Below are positions 36,701 through 48,950 of a stretch of 64,000 bases of DNA, piece after piece; position 1 is the stretch's first letter, and each line of letters begins with the position of its first letter. A program made the translations under genes and the position numbers. Location: the NCBI GenBank assembly GCA_035048485.1, contig CM068585.1, forward strand, positions 50,793,186-50,857,185, written 5' to 3'. The notes beneath the pieces were generated by a model. The model searched no databases. It was not told the origin of the DNA and saw nothing but the letters and a program-made list of their open reading frames with translations. Source of the DNA: Pteria penguin. Taxonomy: Eukaryota > Mollusca > Bivalvia > Pterioida > Pteriidae.

Positions 36701-39117
36701 CCATAAAAGTACCTATAGGAAATTACACAGAATTAATGGAAGATCTCACTTCGAAGTTTGACACCTTCTTAGTAGAAAGTTATCTGCTTTGACCCGGGGA
36801 ACTGATCTCACTCCAACCCAAATGGGTTCACATATGTTCTTCGAGTAGACATTTTTCGTTGTTTTCTATTTGGTTTTCATTTTCTTTGATTTTGTATGCC
36901 CTTTGGTTTCCTGATTTTAGGACTTATGGTTTGGATTTATCCATCATCTTAACAGTCTAATCACAATGAAACTGCCAGTGTCATGGCAATGGTCTATTCA
37001 GACGCTGTTGGTATTTTAAATCCGTATATTTATGCTAAGCGGAGACTGTTTGACGTATATGTAAACTGTTATTCATGTGAACTTAGAAAACAAATATCGT
37101 TGATGTGAAATATTTTCGCAACATTTTGCTCAAAAGTTTGACTGGCACCAAATTATATAGATGCCACGTATAATTGTCGCTTCTTACACAATTCTGAAGT
37201 GCAAAGCGACATAGATCGCATAAATTTTCCGTTTATAGAAAATACTGGTAAAATGATCCACTGTAAATATTTTGAAAAATGTTACTTACATTACCAAGAA
37301 GGAAATAGACAAATAATATAAAACTACGTTTGATGAAATCCATTATTTTTGTTAATGAAAATACTGGAGAAGTCGTCAATAGCCTTCTTGATCTTAGTTT
37401 CAAGATTAAGTATGTTTCGAAATAAATACTATTCATACCCATGATTTTATCAAATCTGAGTTTTGCACTCATGCAGTGATGTTTTAATAGAACACTTCAT
37501 TCCATTTTTTATCAACTATGCCGTATTGTTACATAACGGAATGTCTTAAAATAGACATCAGAAAATGTGAAGAGACATAAGGTGTGGAAATGCGCATCTG
37601 GTGCATATCTAATATTTTGATAACATATATTATCATGGAACGATGTGTCATCGATGTATCATTTTAACACATAATTCCATCTATTCATCTAAGTGTCAAA
37701 ACTAAAATATTGACTTTTGTACAAATGACTTCACTATTTTCTTACCCCGTTTTTACGTTTTATCAGATCCCGCATGCATTCAATCTAGTAATGGAACTAC
37801 ATCACATAGAATTGAAACAGTCACAGAAATAACTTCAACTACCTCTACATCTAGTAACAATGACGTAGATAATGGGTAAGAAAACTTATAGTTAATCCGA
37901 AGATATGACGGACTATCAGTGTCGTGGAATTGAAATGATTGTCTCAAAAGTAAAAAATGACCCAGTTTTATAGAAGGGATTTTATTGTTGTTTTCTGATC
38001 GATGGAATCACTTCAAAATTAATTTATGTATATAAAGATATTATTTTGTAACTTGCAATATTATTGTGTAACTTGCAATTATTTCATTTCAATTAAAATA
38101 TATTTCAAATATATGTTAGTTTTATAAAACTCAGCTGGTGGATTAATTTACTGCTGTGATTTTAAGGAGCATACCATATTCATATCTATATGCTTACATC
38201 GTTTGCTTTTCTTTTTTCAGTTGTATAGTTCATAAAAGCTATGAATATTTTGAAATATATCAATGTACATTTAATTCACTTTTTATTGATAGTAGTATAA
38301 ATATTTCCCTTGTATATGACTAGTATCTTCAAATTTATGCAGTTGTCTTCAATTCTTTTTCAGTGCGCTTTTGCCCCAGATAGGGATACTACTAGGATGT
38401 TTGGTTCTTATGGCCTGTGCGGTTTTAGCTTTATTGTTGGCAAAGAGAACGAAATTAGGACGTAATTATAAAGGTAGTGTATATTTTAAAATGATACCAT
38501 ATGCACATAGAGAAATTAATGTATATAAAATATATATTTTTAGAGTTATCGTGATTTAAAACTAAATTATCATAAATGAAAAAAAACCAGTACAAACGTT
38601 GATAAACAAACATCGAAAAATATGTATAATCTCTGATTATATGCAAGTGAGAATGGGAATCTTATTCATACTGTAAAAAAATTTACTCACTCAAATGTCC
38701 CAGGAACTTATCAATTAAGTTACTTTCAGATGGACTGAAAATCCACGAAGGTAATTACAATGAAGTTTCGACAAAAGAGGAACACCAAATGACTTCAACA
38801 GTGAATACCGGAAAGGTGAGATTTATTTTCCATTTCCTTTTATCTGGATAGGATACTGTAATTATGGAATTCGGTTTCTTATTGTCAACCCAAGTTTAAA
38901 ATAGCGTTTACGGCGATCACCTTGAATGTTTTCTTCAAGATAGAATCCGAGTCTGGTAAATAGAACTATCTTATCTGAGACCGGTACGGCAATACCTACA
39001 AAATCTTATTAGTAATCATTTCCATTTATTTTTGTTAAATAGGATATTAGAGTTCAAGAAGAGCGAAATGGCCATTTAAAACCTTTTGTGACAGGACAAC
39101 AGGACGAATCTCAATAA
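33765..39117 (+). CDS. Cysteine-rich single-pass membrane protein, third family member (7-exon model)
   Basis: Model: 33765-33791, 33970-34189, 34260-34451, 37767-37875, 38364-38473, 38730-38815, 39043-39117 (819 nt, 272 aa, stop TAA). All six introns are GT/AG with phases 0,1,1,2,1,0 and the frame closes exactly, which is strong internal support. Order: start MKENEKVTQ, hydrophobic signal (FIFIPVTIMVLLLPY), cysteine modules with CPSNEQSW, YHC, GCPW, GCPS and NELYKYPAC, a Thr/Ser-rich stalk (TVTEITSTTSTSS), a transmembrane helix about residues 188-209 (GILLGCLVLMACAVLALLLA), a basic stop-transfer KRTK, and a tail with NYNEVS. It shares module order and two matching phase-1 junctions with copies A and B on the other strand. 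Function unknown; a surface receptor or adhesion role is inferred from topology only. The first exon is the least certain. Confidence 0.75.
33970..34189 (+). CDS. Third member, exon 2: signal segment and first cysteine module
   Basis: Acceptor TTTTTTACAG, donor AAAG|GTGAGA in phase 1. Cysteines fall in CPSNEQSW, FQC, YHC and ETC, matching CPRDEFSW, YKC, YHC and EFC of copies A and B. Confidence 0.75.
34260..34451 (+). CDS. Third member, exon 3: second cysteine module, extended
   Basis: 192-nt exon, phase 1 at both ends; acceptor TGCCTATAG, donor AAAT|GTATGT. It is 84 nt longer than the 108-nt exon of copies A and B. The extra residues are mostly an N-terminal stretch (ERFLDIRTVTEIERC...), adding a cysteine. 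GCPS and NELYK are kept. Confidence 0.75.
34690..36000 (+). other. Promoter-plus-three-exon module, copy M2, inside an intron
   Basis: Twin of 11700-12985: ATGGCCGAATACACAG|GTAAGT (34940-34955), block 35536-35677 (acceptor TTCAG, donor ACAG|GTAATT), and block from 35844 (acceptor TTTACAG) that contains the AVSELWSDYNSG reading. The first block read into the second stops after 28 codons at TAA. No joining that I tried gives a protein alignable to M1 over its length, so coding status is doubtful. It lies on the same strand as the surrounding membrane-protein gene, in its 3.3-kb third intron, and could be an internal promoter or a nested gene. Confidence 0.4.
36001..37766. other. Remainder of the third intron
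   Basis: AT-rich intron sequence of the third family member. I see no exon, SINE or notable repeat. A minus-strand ORF at 37233-37472 has no supporting features. Confidence 0.4.
37767..37875 (+). CDS. Third member, exon 4: stalk
   Basis: Acceptor TTTTATCAG, donor AATGG|GTAAGA, phase 1 to 2. It completes NELYKYPAC and continues into a Ser/Thr/Asn-rich stalk with NGTT as a possible N-glycosylation site. Confidence 0.75.
38364..38473 (+). CDS. Third member, exon 5: transmembrane helix
   Basis: Acceptor TTCTTTTTCAG, donor TAAAG|GTAGTG, phase 2 to 1. It encodes a clear 22-residue hydrophobic helix followed by KRTKLGRNYK. Confidence 0.8.
38730..38815 (+). CDS. Third member, exon 6: cytoplasmic tail
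   Basis: Acceptor TTACTTTCAG, donor GAAAG|GTGAGA, phase 1 to 0. It contains EGNYNEVSTKEEHQ; copy A has MEEYNEYWEV at a similar tail position. Confidence 0.7.
39043..39117 (+). CDS. Third member, exon 7: tail end and stop
   Basis: Acceptor TTAAATAG, phase 0, ends TGQQDESQ and TAA at 39115-39117. The last codons lie inside the first unit of the tandem repeat described at 39095-39608. Confidence 0.7.
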   Translation, partial: DIRVQEERNGHLKPFVTGQQDESQ

Positions 39118-39608
39118 TCCGTAACTTCTTGTTGAAATGTTCTTCTATGCATGCTTTCCCTGTGAACAATTTCTTTTAATCATATGTTGCATTATATGTA
39201 CCATGGTTAATGATGTGATCATTCGTTGTACAAAAGGAGTGAAAGTGAATTTTAAGACCGCTTATAAAAACAGAGCGAGTTCCAATAATTCATAACTTCT
39301 TGTTGAAATGTTGTTCTTCGGATTTTTAACGTGGACATTTTCTCTTACATTTATATTGTATTACATGTACAAATGGTAATTATGTTCTCATTCTATAAAG
39401 AAGAAGAATGAAAGTGAATATTTGAGACCGCTTTTACAAACAGGACGAGTTCCAACAGTACATAAATCTTATTGAACTCTTATCCTTTGTATGTTTTTAT
39501 GTGTGGACAATTTCTTTCAATTTGGTATTATGTGTACGATGGATAATGATGTGTTCATGTGTGTGTGTACAAGAGTAAATGTGAAGTTTTAAGACCGCTT
39601 ATACAATC
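39095..39608. repeat. Three-copy ~170-bp tandem repeat spanning stop codon and 3' UTR
   Basis: Units begin at about 39098 (CAGGACGAATCTCAATAATC), 39271 (CAGAGCGAGTTCCAATAATT) and 39441 (CAGGACGAGTTCCAACAGTA). Each continues with a CTTGTTGAA-like part, a TGGACA...TTTCTTT part, an ATGTAC..TGG..AATGATGTG part, and ends near AAGACCGCTTAT. Units two and three lack the TAA at the first unit's stop position. Confidence 0.85.
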
Positions 39609-41044
39609 AATATATAATCCTATGATCTTGTTTTGAGTTTTATTTGATTGTTATAATGAATGTAATTAACGATATATTACATCAACTGAATCTATGCCAA
39701 GTAATTATTAGCCAACACTGTGATATTATTATGTATTTGCTCTCGTTTTTCTTACCTTCCAGTAAAATACCTGATTATATCAATGATCAATGATTTGACA
39801 TGTCATCTGAGTATCACAGCACATAGTCTGTCCTGTATTTTATGCTAATTAATTTATGGACGTTTACTACTATGTGATGTTGTATGTTGTTTTCTCTACA
39901 AGTCATAACACTTTGCGCATTTTACCTTCAACATATTTGTGAAGCATACATGAATTATAATTTGTTGTCATAGAAATTCCTTATCATTTAGATATTATGA
40001 CATGCCTTTATTTACAATGTGACTCTCACCACTAACAAAACAATAAACCATATCTTTTCTTTATTATGATAGATCAAAATATATTAATTAGATTTTAATT
40101 AGGAACATTCGTGGCGCTCAACGCTTCAGTTATAGTAACATTTCCGGTACACAGTGGATGAAAATTGAACACTTCGGGAACACGAGAAAAAATCAGGACC
40201 AACCTAGGTTCCATTGACCACGCATTAGATCCGATGGAAAATTAGAGCTAGTGGAAATGTGCGTCATGTGAATGTAAACAGTTTACTATTATCATTGTTC
40301 TGACCAAAGTGGTCTTGTGAAAATTTTGTGTTTATATGTATATATTCCAGGGTCGGTTTAATGTGCACATATGATATATGATTGATATTAAATATTTGAA
40401 ACATTCAACACTCTTTAAATTTTGTTAAGCACACAAAAATATTTTAATACTGCGAGGAAATGCGGAGGTAACTGAGTGTACGAATAAGATGCATTGAGTA
40501 ATGTGTTTCACATTGTATAAACAGTATTTGAGGCAGTTCACAACCCTGTGCACTTTGGCGCAATCAGGATTGAAAAAAATGTCAATATTTATCATAATGA
40601 TCTCCTTTGGAATAAAAGTCAGATGGGGCTTAATCTGGAAAATATGGGCGATGAGGAAAACATCGAAGCTGCATTCCGTCCCAGCATAAATTGCAACTTG
40701 TGAAATATGAGTGAGGTATGATAAATAAAGATCAGGTGCCACTAGATGAAAGGGGTGGGTGGGTGTTGATGATATATACGACTAAATGCTTAATTTGCTG
40801 TACTTTGACAAACTGTATGCCAATGTTACAGCACCAAGAGGTATATCACAAATCAAAGGTTATATCATATCGAGTTTCAAATGTTTTAACGTGAGGTTTT
40901 GAGATGCTTTAAAATCATTTCACAAAATATTTACAATTCAACAAATGAAGTATTGCACGCGTTGTTCTAAAACATGTTAAGATTTTTTAACAACATAATA
41001 AAAGCGTGTAAAATTATTTCAAACGAAATATTATGAAAAAAACT
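39609..41044. other. Downstream flank and intergenic stretch
   Basis: No gene seen. An AATAAA-type signal in ACAATAAACCAT at about 40041 is a possible but distant polyadenylation signal for the third family member. Confidence 0.35.
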
Positions 41045-41160
41045 GTATTTGTTGTAATGTGTTATATGTGCTAGTATATTATTGATATTCATGTATTGTA
41101 TAGCTCCATGGTGACTTCTGCCACATAACTGAGCCAGTAACTCCTCTTTTCTTTTACAAT
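41045..41160 (+). repeat. Interspersed ~115-bp repeat copy
   Basis: Matches 10296-10410 closely, from TTGTAATGTGTTATATG to CTCCTCTTTTC. Confidence 0.8.
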
Positions 41161-42529
41161 AAAATGAATATGTTCTGTGTTACTTCCTGTTTACTTGGGG
41201 TGCATTCCATTTGTAGAAACGATCCGGCTGTTTCTGCAAGTGGAAGGCGGCAATCTCGAATAACGGATTCGATCTGCTGGAACTACAATGTCAGTTATTC
41301 CAAATCATTCCAAGATGGCGGATGAGTTGAAATTTGCAAAATGTAGCGAGCCATATTGCAAGTATTTCTATTTCATAAAATTTTAACATATGCCTCGAAG
41401 CTTGGAACAATCCTGGCCGTTATAGGTTTTTAATTACCGTGTTGACATGCTATCAGAGAGGAAATTTCATTCAAAATGTCCACAAAAGTGGACGTCGATG
41501 TTTCAACCACCTTTTTGTACGTATTTGCAGTATATGATTTACATTTTTAACAAATGTGTGGTATACCGTTTATTGATCATCGATTTTGGTCTGCTGTTTG
41601 TCACTTCATGGTGGGTCCGATTCTATGAAAATGACTAATACTACTCGTATTGCGAATTAACAAAATTTGAAATATGTACAGTTACATGGTTTGGGTAAGA
41701 AAATGTTTTCCTTTCTTGTCACAGAGAGGGATAGAGATCATCTAGGTTATTGGTATGGTTCTTCTATAGATCTGATAACTCGTCATTAACATGAAAAGGG
41801 GTCGGAGATATCATCTTTAGTTTATATCTTGTGTTCTTTGAGAATTTGAATAAGCGCTGTCCATTTTGCTGCACTAAAACACTGGTGATAATAAGCAGAC
41901 TACCTTGAAGGATAGTCATTGATATGTGAGAATCGAACCTATAGAATGTAGATAGATTTTGTGTAGACAATTTTGGGCACACCAGGATACATTTTTTTGT
42001 CGCTGGTGATAGCCTTTCCATTTGTTATTGAAATACAAAATCTCTAAAATTGGCAAAAACATGTAACTTGAAACATGTTTTATTTTGATCTCTCTTGTAT
42101 GGCCATGCTGTTATGAAATGTACCAGATAATTATTTACGGTAACGCATTCAAGTTTTACATGTACAAATACTGCAGATAATAATGGAACACACTTATTGA
42201 CACTATACAATATAGTAATATCATCATAATCATAGGTATGTAATCTTCATACTCTTAATTAATCGATATGTACAGACAATTCTAATGAAAATTAAAATTT
42301 CATTACCTTATATGACTATGATTTAAACTACTTTCTTCTTTCTTATTATAATTATACCATACTGAATGTTTAATATAGTTAAATTTCCTTTAATGTAGTG
42401 TAAGTGGTGTTTATACGATAACGTTTATTTAATGTAATTTCTTTAAGCTCGGTTAGTAGATCGAGCAAAGGAGAGGCAATTACCCAAAAGGCCTTTACGT
42501 ATAATTATCAAGGGGGACAACGTTTCTTT
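41161..42529. other. Intergenic stretch, nothing recognisable
   Basis: AT-rich; short ORFs on both strands without conserved motifs. Confidence 0.35.
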
Positions 42530-42727
42530 CTTCAGCTTTTGCAACGGACCTACCAGAAACAGCGAGGGACCTGTTTTACATGCCATGCCTACTACAACAA
42601 TGGATCTCATTTTGTTTTTACTGTCTCATCCGAAAGACAAGACACTAATACTGGCATGGCCAGGGCGGATTCGAATCTCAGACCTCCTTTTATTTTGAGA
42701 GCCTAATACCATCGGGCCACGCCGTCT
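42530..42727 (-). mobile_element. tRNA-derived SINE, 3'-truncated
   Basis: Begins at TTTTGCAACGGACC, so it lacks the outer end seen in the array copies. It keeps CAGCGAGGGACC, CTCATCCGAAAGACA, GGCGGATTCGAATC and ends GGGCCACGCCGTC. Confidence 0.75.
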
Positions 42728-43926
42728 CGAAATATTATGATTCCAAGGGAATTCATTTAGTATTTTTTGTATTGATGTTATAGAACGCCACATCAACGGA
42801 CAGAAGAATGCATAATTGGCCATCGATTATTAGTTTAAATTCAATATGCATTGTATTACACATAATCTCGATCAAAATAATTTATCAACATATGGAATAT
42901 TAGAACAATCGAAAGGTTATTAATTTTTCACACATTTCTTATTTATTTTAAAAATTGTAAGTATCATTAAGAGACAATAAAGAAAGCTATTTTCATATTT
43001 ATTCGCCGCTATTCCTAATATAATATTAAATAAAAAACGTATCCTTATCTGTTATATTGTCCTTATTTGCTTCAGTACTCCCTTTGTTGACAAATTATCC
43101 TAATCAAATCTGCATTGGAATATCATAATTAATGTTATGCAATTTATTCCAATCAATGTAGCATGTTTAAACTAAAGTTATTGGAAACAGAATATGAAAA
43201 CAGCATTTTATTATTTGACATTGTAATTTTTTATGATAATTTGACAAAGGAAAAAACATAAACAAATGAATTAAGCAAGTCACAAAATAATAATCATCAT
43301 CATCATCAACATTGCCTTTGATAATCTTACTTGGAAAAATTTATCTTTTTAGCATGATATTTGGATACCTATCATCTTTAGCTTTAATTGTTTATGGTTA
43401 AAGCCAGTTTCATCAAGGTCTGGTCCATCAGGTGCTGGAAAATCACCAAAAAGTGGAAGTCGGGTGGGAGCAGTTAAAACATAAACACAAAGTTGAAACA
43501 TGCAATAATTCATCCCAAGAGACATTACTGATATAAGTGTAATCATTGTCCCACTTAAAACAATCGGGTTTATATGCACTGACCTTGATCCTGTAGATAT
43601 GACTTTGGTTCAAGATCTTTACACAACAATCGTGTGAATATACCCAGGGAATTTTAAAACTTCTATGTTTTTTTTTCCATGTAAAAACATAAATGTTTCG
43701 AAAATTAATCGATTTGAATATCTGCTTGATATTGTGTGATTGCGGTAACTTTCATGAGACAAATCACTCAACCATAACGCAATACTGCTCACCCGTGCGC
43801 TATTCAAAAAGTGCTCGACCACGTGCTCTACATTGAGTCATTTTCTTCAGAAATAACGTATATTGGTACCTAGTATCTTTATCTATCCTGATTTTAAACT
43901 TTGCTTCATTAAAACTAACGTATGAA
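42728..43926. other. Intergenic stretch before the transposase relic
   Basis: Nothing recognisable apart from a short (ATC)n run near 43290-43310. Confidence 0.35.
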
Positions 43927-44935
43927 ATGCCGAAACTGTCTGAGCAACAGAGGTATGCTGTTTTTGGCCTTGTAGACGCCGGCGTAAATCAAGGTATCGT
44001 CGCAGGACGCTTCAACGTCTACAATCACGAGACTTGTACGGAAGTATCGCACCACAGGAAGTGTTAAGGATCGTTCTCGAAGTGGTCAGACATGCGTAAC
44101 GACAAGACGTCAAGACGTTTTCATAAGGCAACGCCATTTACGTGACAGGTTTGCGACAGCCGTAAGCACGTCAAGAGATGTGATAGGTCGTCACGGTAGG
44201 CGAATCCCAGGACAGTACGCTGACAATTGAAAGAGCAAGGTTTGCTCTGCCGTCGCCCATTAAAAGGCTTAATCCTAACTCCTCGCCACCGAAAAAAAAA
44301 AAATGTCTGACCTGGTCCTGGAACATGCTTGCTAATCTATGTAGTTGTCATGACGTAGTGTTCAGCGACAAATCAAGATTCAATTTGTCTATGGCTAACG
44401 GAAGGCAGCGCATTTATAGGAGACGCAATGAACGTTTTGCCGCAAACTCCATAATTGAGCGTAACAAATTTGGCGGTGGCAGCGTCATGGTTTGGGAAGC
44501 CATCAATCAACATTTCAAGACATCACTGGTTATTTTGAGGAACACTCTTACCGCTAGGCGCTACATCGATGACGTTTTACAGACTGAGTTCCCTCCATTT
44601 GTTTAACGTCATCAATCCGTTGACGTTTCAAGAAGACAACGCACGTCTGCACACGGCCAGAGTCACCTTAAACTTTCTAAACATCCAGGGAATTAAGGTA
44701 ATGGATTTCCCAGCACGTTCACCCGACCTCAATCCTATAGAGTACATGTGAGATGAGTTAGGGAGACACTTACGTAAACGTCACCGTCAGCCTAGAACTG
44801 TGGATGAGTTGGCACGTGCTCTTCAAGAAGAGTGGAGTAATGTTCCTATGAGAAAAATTCGAACTTAATGTCAATCCATGCGGTCCAGATTGCGTGCATG
44901 CGTTAAAGCAATTGGGGACATACTCGTTACTAAAC
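43927..44935 (+). pseudogene. Tc1/mariner-type DD34E transposase, degenerate
   Basis: Starts MPKLSEQQRYAVFGLVDAG, a helix-turn-helix N-terminus, and then loses frame near 44030-44070 (RLVRKYRTTGSVKDRSRSG in another frame) and several more times. The catalytic part is readable: VVFSDKSRFNL (first D), SVMVWEAI, FQEDNARLHTA (second D), and SPDLNPIE (E). Thirty-four residues lie between the last two acidic residues. The codon after IEYM, normally Trp in this family, is TGA. An A-run interrupts the linker near 44291. The copy is inactive. I did not find convincing terminal inverted repeats. Confidence 0.88.
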
Positions 44936-45124
44936 AAAACACATGAACTTTTAGACGTGGTATACATAATTGATGAAATCAAAACATTTTTTAAAAGAAA
45001 CGTGTAATAGTATCAATGATATTGTCAAATATACTTCAGAATTTCGAAGTAAATGACGTTTGATGCAATTATGTACCCTAGTTGATTAAACTATAATGAT
45101 ATTAGATAGGTGTTTTTGAAGTCC

Positions 45125-46175
45125 CTGAGTATATTATCTTCCTGCAACGTAACAGGAGGAAGTTATGGCTCGGACAAGAATTCTGGCCAAGTGTGCACTG
45201 TGGCCTTAACCTGGTAGATATGACCTTGGTTCAAGGTCATGAAACTCCTTTGGATAAATGGCAAAAATTGTGTAAAACATAATCTCCCTGAAGCGTAACA
45301 GGAAGAAGCTATGGTCCAGATAAGAATTCTGGCTATGTGCGCATTGTGATCTTGTAGATATGACCTTGGTTCAAGGTCACCACACATCCTTAGATCACGG
45401 ACAACAACTGTGTAAAATATTATCTCCATCCACTTTAAAAGGAGAATGTTACATCTGGGGAAAACTGTATAAATGTATGCACTGTGACTATGACCTTGTA
45501 CATATGAACTTGGTTAAAGTTCATGATGCACCCGTGGGTCAAGAACAACAATTGCTTAAAATATTATCTCCCCCAAAGTAAAAGGATGAAGTTATTGCTC
45601 ACACAAGTTTCATGGACAGACACACAGACGGACAACATGGACAACACACATCTTTAAATCATGAAAAACTGGTGTGAAAATTAAAACCAGATCCTGAATA
45701 GCCATAGGTAGTCTTGAGCATGCGTGCACTGTGACCTTGGCCCTGCAGATTTGATCTTGTGTCAAGATTATGGCACACCCATGGGTCAAACAATTGTGTG
45801 AAATGTTATCCAGATCCAACCTGGCAGTAAGAAGTTTTGGCACGTACAACGGTTTCGGCTATGTTTGCACTGTGACCTTGACTATGAAGATATGACCTTC
45901 GGTCGAGGTCCTGACACACCCTTTGTCATGGACAACAATTATGTAATGTTATCCAGATCTAACATAGCAGTAAGGAATTATGGCCCAGACAATTAATGAT
46001 TTTGACCATGCATGCACTTTGACCTTGGAGATTCGATCTTCAGTCAAGGTCATTACTCAAAAACTGTTTGATATATTATCCAAATCAAACATGGCAGAGC
46101 GAAGTTATGGTCGTACAAGAATTTTGGTTATGTGTGCACTTTGACACTGACCTTAAAGATATGACCTTGGTTCTT
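45125..46175. repeat. ~140-bp tandem satellite with palindromic TGACCTT/AAGGTCA sites
   Basis: About seven diverged monomers. Each has TGCACTGTGACCTTG, then GATATGACCTTGGTTCAAGG, a CACACCC..GG.TCA..GACAACAA.TGTGTAAAATATTATC part, and a GAAGTTATGG part. Two monomers have the perfect word TGACCTTGGTTCAAGGTCA (45221-45239 and 45361-45379), exactly 140 bases apart. Later monomers are degraded or carry insertions (about 45620-45700). Confidence 0.88.
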
Positions 46176-48790
46176 AAAAGATCTCCAAATTTTTCATTGC
46201 GAACAATATGGAGATCTCCTGTCAGAACATGACCATATGAATTATATTTAAACTAAGAAGAGGAACAATAACACTCTATAGGGTTATGAAAGTCTTTCAG
46301 GTCTGCACTTTTCAAATTTTGTGTATAATTAAAGATTTTGGAAGCAACTGTTGGTGTATATTTCTAGGAAATACATGGCGACTCTCTCATTTTGAAGTAC
46401 GGAGCAATATTATCTTTAACATACTTATTTAAAATGTTACTTTAGTTAAGTGCGTCAATTCCCTTATTTGAAAAAAAAAAAACAAAACAAACTTTAGGAA
46501 CGGGGCGCTTCTCGTTACCGTCTACTGGTCTGAACGGCTTGAAATAGTCTGTTACTGGAGATGTCCAAGATAATACCTTGGAGTCGATATTCTGGAGTGC
46601 CAGATTCGGTAAAATGCAAGTTTCGCGTGGATTTGTATATTTCACGTAATTTTGTTAAGGTAGCGAAGAAAATGAAAAAGAGAAAAGAAAGTGAGATTGC
46701 GTTGCGTTTCGTGCACGTCTAATTCTTACGATAGTGTTTCTTTTCTTTTATTCCCGCATGCTGACAAAAGGCCAGAAATCAGATAAAAATATGATTGCAT
46801 TTGTTAAAACAGCCCGAAAGGATTTTGACAATCCTTCTTATTATGTGTGAAACATTTTATCGATTCTGCATATCCTATGAACTATAGACTTTTTAAGGAC
46901 ATTAGAAAAGGTGGTGATGGACGTCAAAAAACTTTATTACGGTATGCGGCCCCAACAGTACACATGCATGAAATGTCGAAACCGGTGATATATAGTAGTT
47001 TCCCCCTTGACATTTCCCCCCCCCCCCCCCCGAAACAAATGGTTATATAGCAGTAATCCCTCGTAAAGTAGTCCTTCCCCCGGGGGAAATTTGAATATAT
47101 ATAGCCAGTTTTCTCTCCTCTTACAGCCGTTTTCCCACGGGGAAAAACTATTAAATGGTGAATTTCCCCCAATATGAAATTCGGGATTTTCTTTTCAGAA
47201 ATAAGTATTTCCAGCTCATTACTTTAATAACAATAAAAAGAGAGATTTTTATTTAAAATAGAGATATCTCAACTTTTGATAGGGAAATATGTTATTCTCT
47301 TAAATAGAAATGTCTTCAATATTAATCTCTTTTCTAAATTAGAATGTTTATATTTCGTATAGAGGTATATCTACTAGAATTTCGAGATATTTTTATTTAA
47401 TCCGAAAAATCTTATCTGTTGACACCAATATGTCCAACAAGACCTTTAACCAACAATTATGTATGGAAACTTTAGTATTGGTCATAACTTTTCAACCGTT
47501 ACAGGTAGGCTTTTCATATGCACACTCGCTATGATACGCCTTTTTGGTTTCGTTTGGCCCCTTGGAGAAGCTTCACGTTCGGTCAGATCATAGGGGCACA
47601 GGTCGGTTGATCCCGGGATCAATTTTCGTATGTATAAATAGAGAAGGGATTGAATTCTCGTGATGGTAAAAAATCCACCCAAATGCAATCAACAGTCATT
47701 AAACATTCAGTTGACGGCCAACTCATTATGTATGTGCCGCAATAGATAAATATATTTTCTATAATCTCTGCACGTTTCAGGTCTGTATCTCGAAGAAGCA
47801 GAGATACACAACATTAAGTATGGTCATGCTCTCGTAAATTCACTGGTAGGACAAAAGCCTGTCAATGGGATTCCAACAGTTAGGAATGGGAGCGAGGGTG
47901 ATTATTAGAAGATTTAGTACTTCTCTTTTTTGGTATCTGGTTGATGTGTATTGGAAGGGTTTATGCTAATCATGATTTTTTTTTACTGCAACATCTCTAT
48001 GTATTTATTTTCTGTGTCTACTAATATGTTTCGTAAATATTTCATGATATTACTATATTATCTTTACTACCAGACATAGACTTCTATGACATTGTAATCA
48101 TCTTTAAGCTCATCTGTACTTATTTAAATGTTGTAATGTTTTTTAATTTATGTAATTTTTCAATGTGTGTTGAAATACTACGGCTTTAATGATTTAACTT
48201 ATAAATTTATTCAATTAAATTAGAATCTTGCTTTCTGTACGAACACATTTGGAGAACAAATCCAGAGTAAGGAGGGGGTATTGTAACCTCCAGCCTCAAG
48301 AAAATGTGCCAATCGGTTTGGTATAGTTGAGTCAGCATGTAGCGAAGGTGCAACTACGGGATGTATTGCCATTATATACTGAGATCGTATTCTCTTATCA
48401 TTGATAGGGAGGCCCAAACTTTTTTTCTTAAAACACATGAGTTACACTTTTTAGATACCTATGAATAATTTATGTGTATCACAATATACCAAAGAATGAA
48501 TAAGTTACAAGGTACGCTTTATAGTTAAGAAATCCGGAAAATTTCATCGGTTTATCTCAAGTACTTTACAAGATATGAGGATTGATTGAATGTAAGCCTT
48601 ATTATTCCAATATGTTCTCTTAAACTTGACGAAGAATGTATTTTTTCCAAATGTCCAAGGTCATTTAAAAAAACATATACAAGGATTCATATTAATGTAA
48701 AACCTTATTAAAAATGGTTATTCATAAGGATATTTTTCATAGTATAGCTTAATTTTTTATATTAATCTACAATATATATTAAATTCATTA
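46176..48790. other. Intergenic stretch with homopolymer runs
   Basis: No gene recognised. It holds a C-run at about 47009-47030, the 14-base palindrome TTCCCCCGGGGGAA at 47075-47088, and further C/G clusters up to 47170. The rest is AT-rich. Confidence 0.35.
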
Positions 48791-48794
48791 TTCA

Positions 48795-48880
48795 AAAAAA
48801 AAACAAAAACAAAAACAAAAAAAAAAAAAAAACAAAAAAAAAAAAAAAAAAAAAAACAAAAAACAAAAAGAAAAAAAACC
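48795..48880. repeat. A-rich low-complexity tract
   Basis: About 85 bases of A with occasional C, G or T. Confidence 0.95.
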
Positions 48881-48950
48881 ATCCAAATTTTGATTACAAG
48901 TACTATAATCTCAAATATAAACTCTTCATAAATACAAAATGTCGTAAAGT

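Noticed and set aside
45125..46175. Coding ORFs inside the ~140-bp satellite
   Set aside because: They arise in several frames on both strands from the tandem monomers and have no conserved frame.
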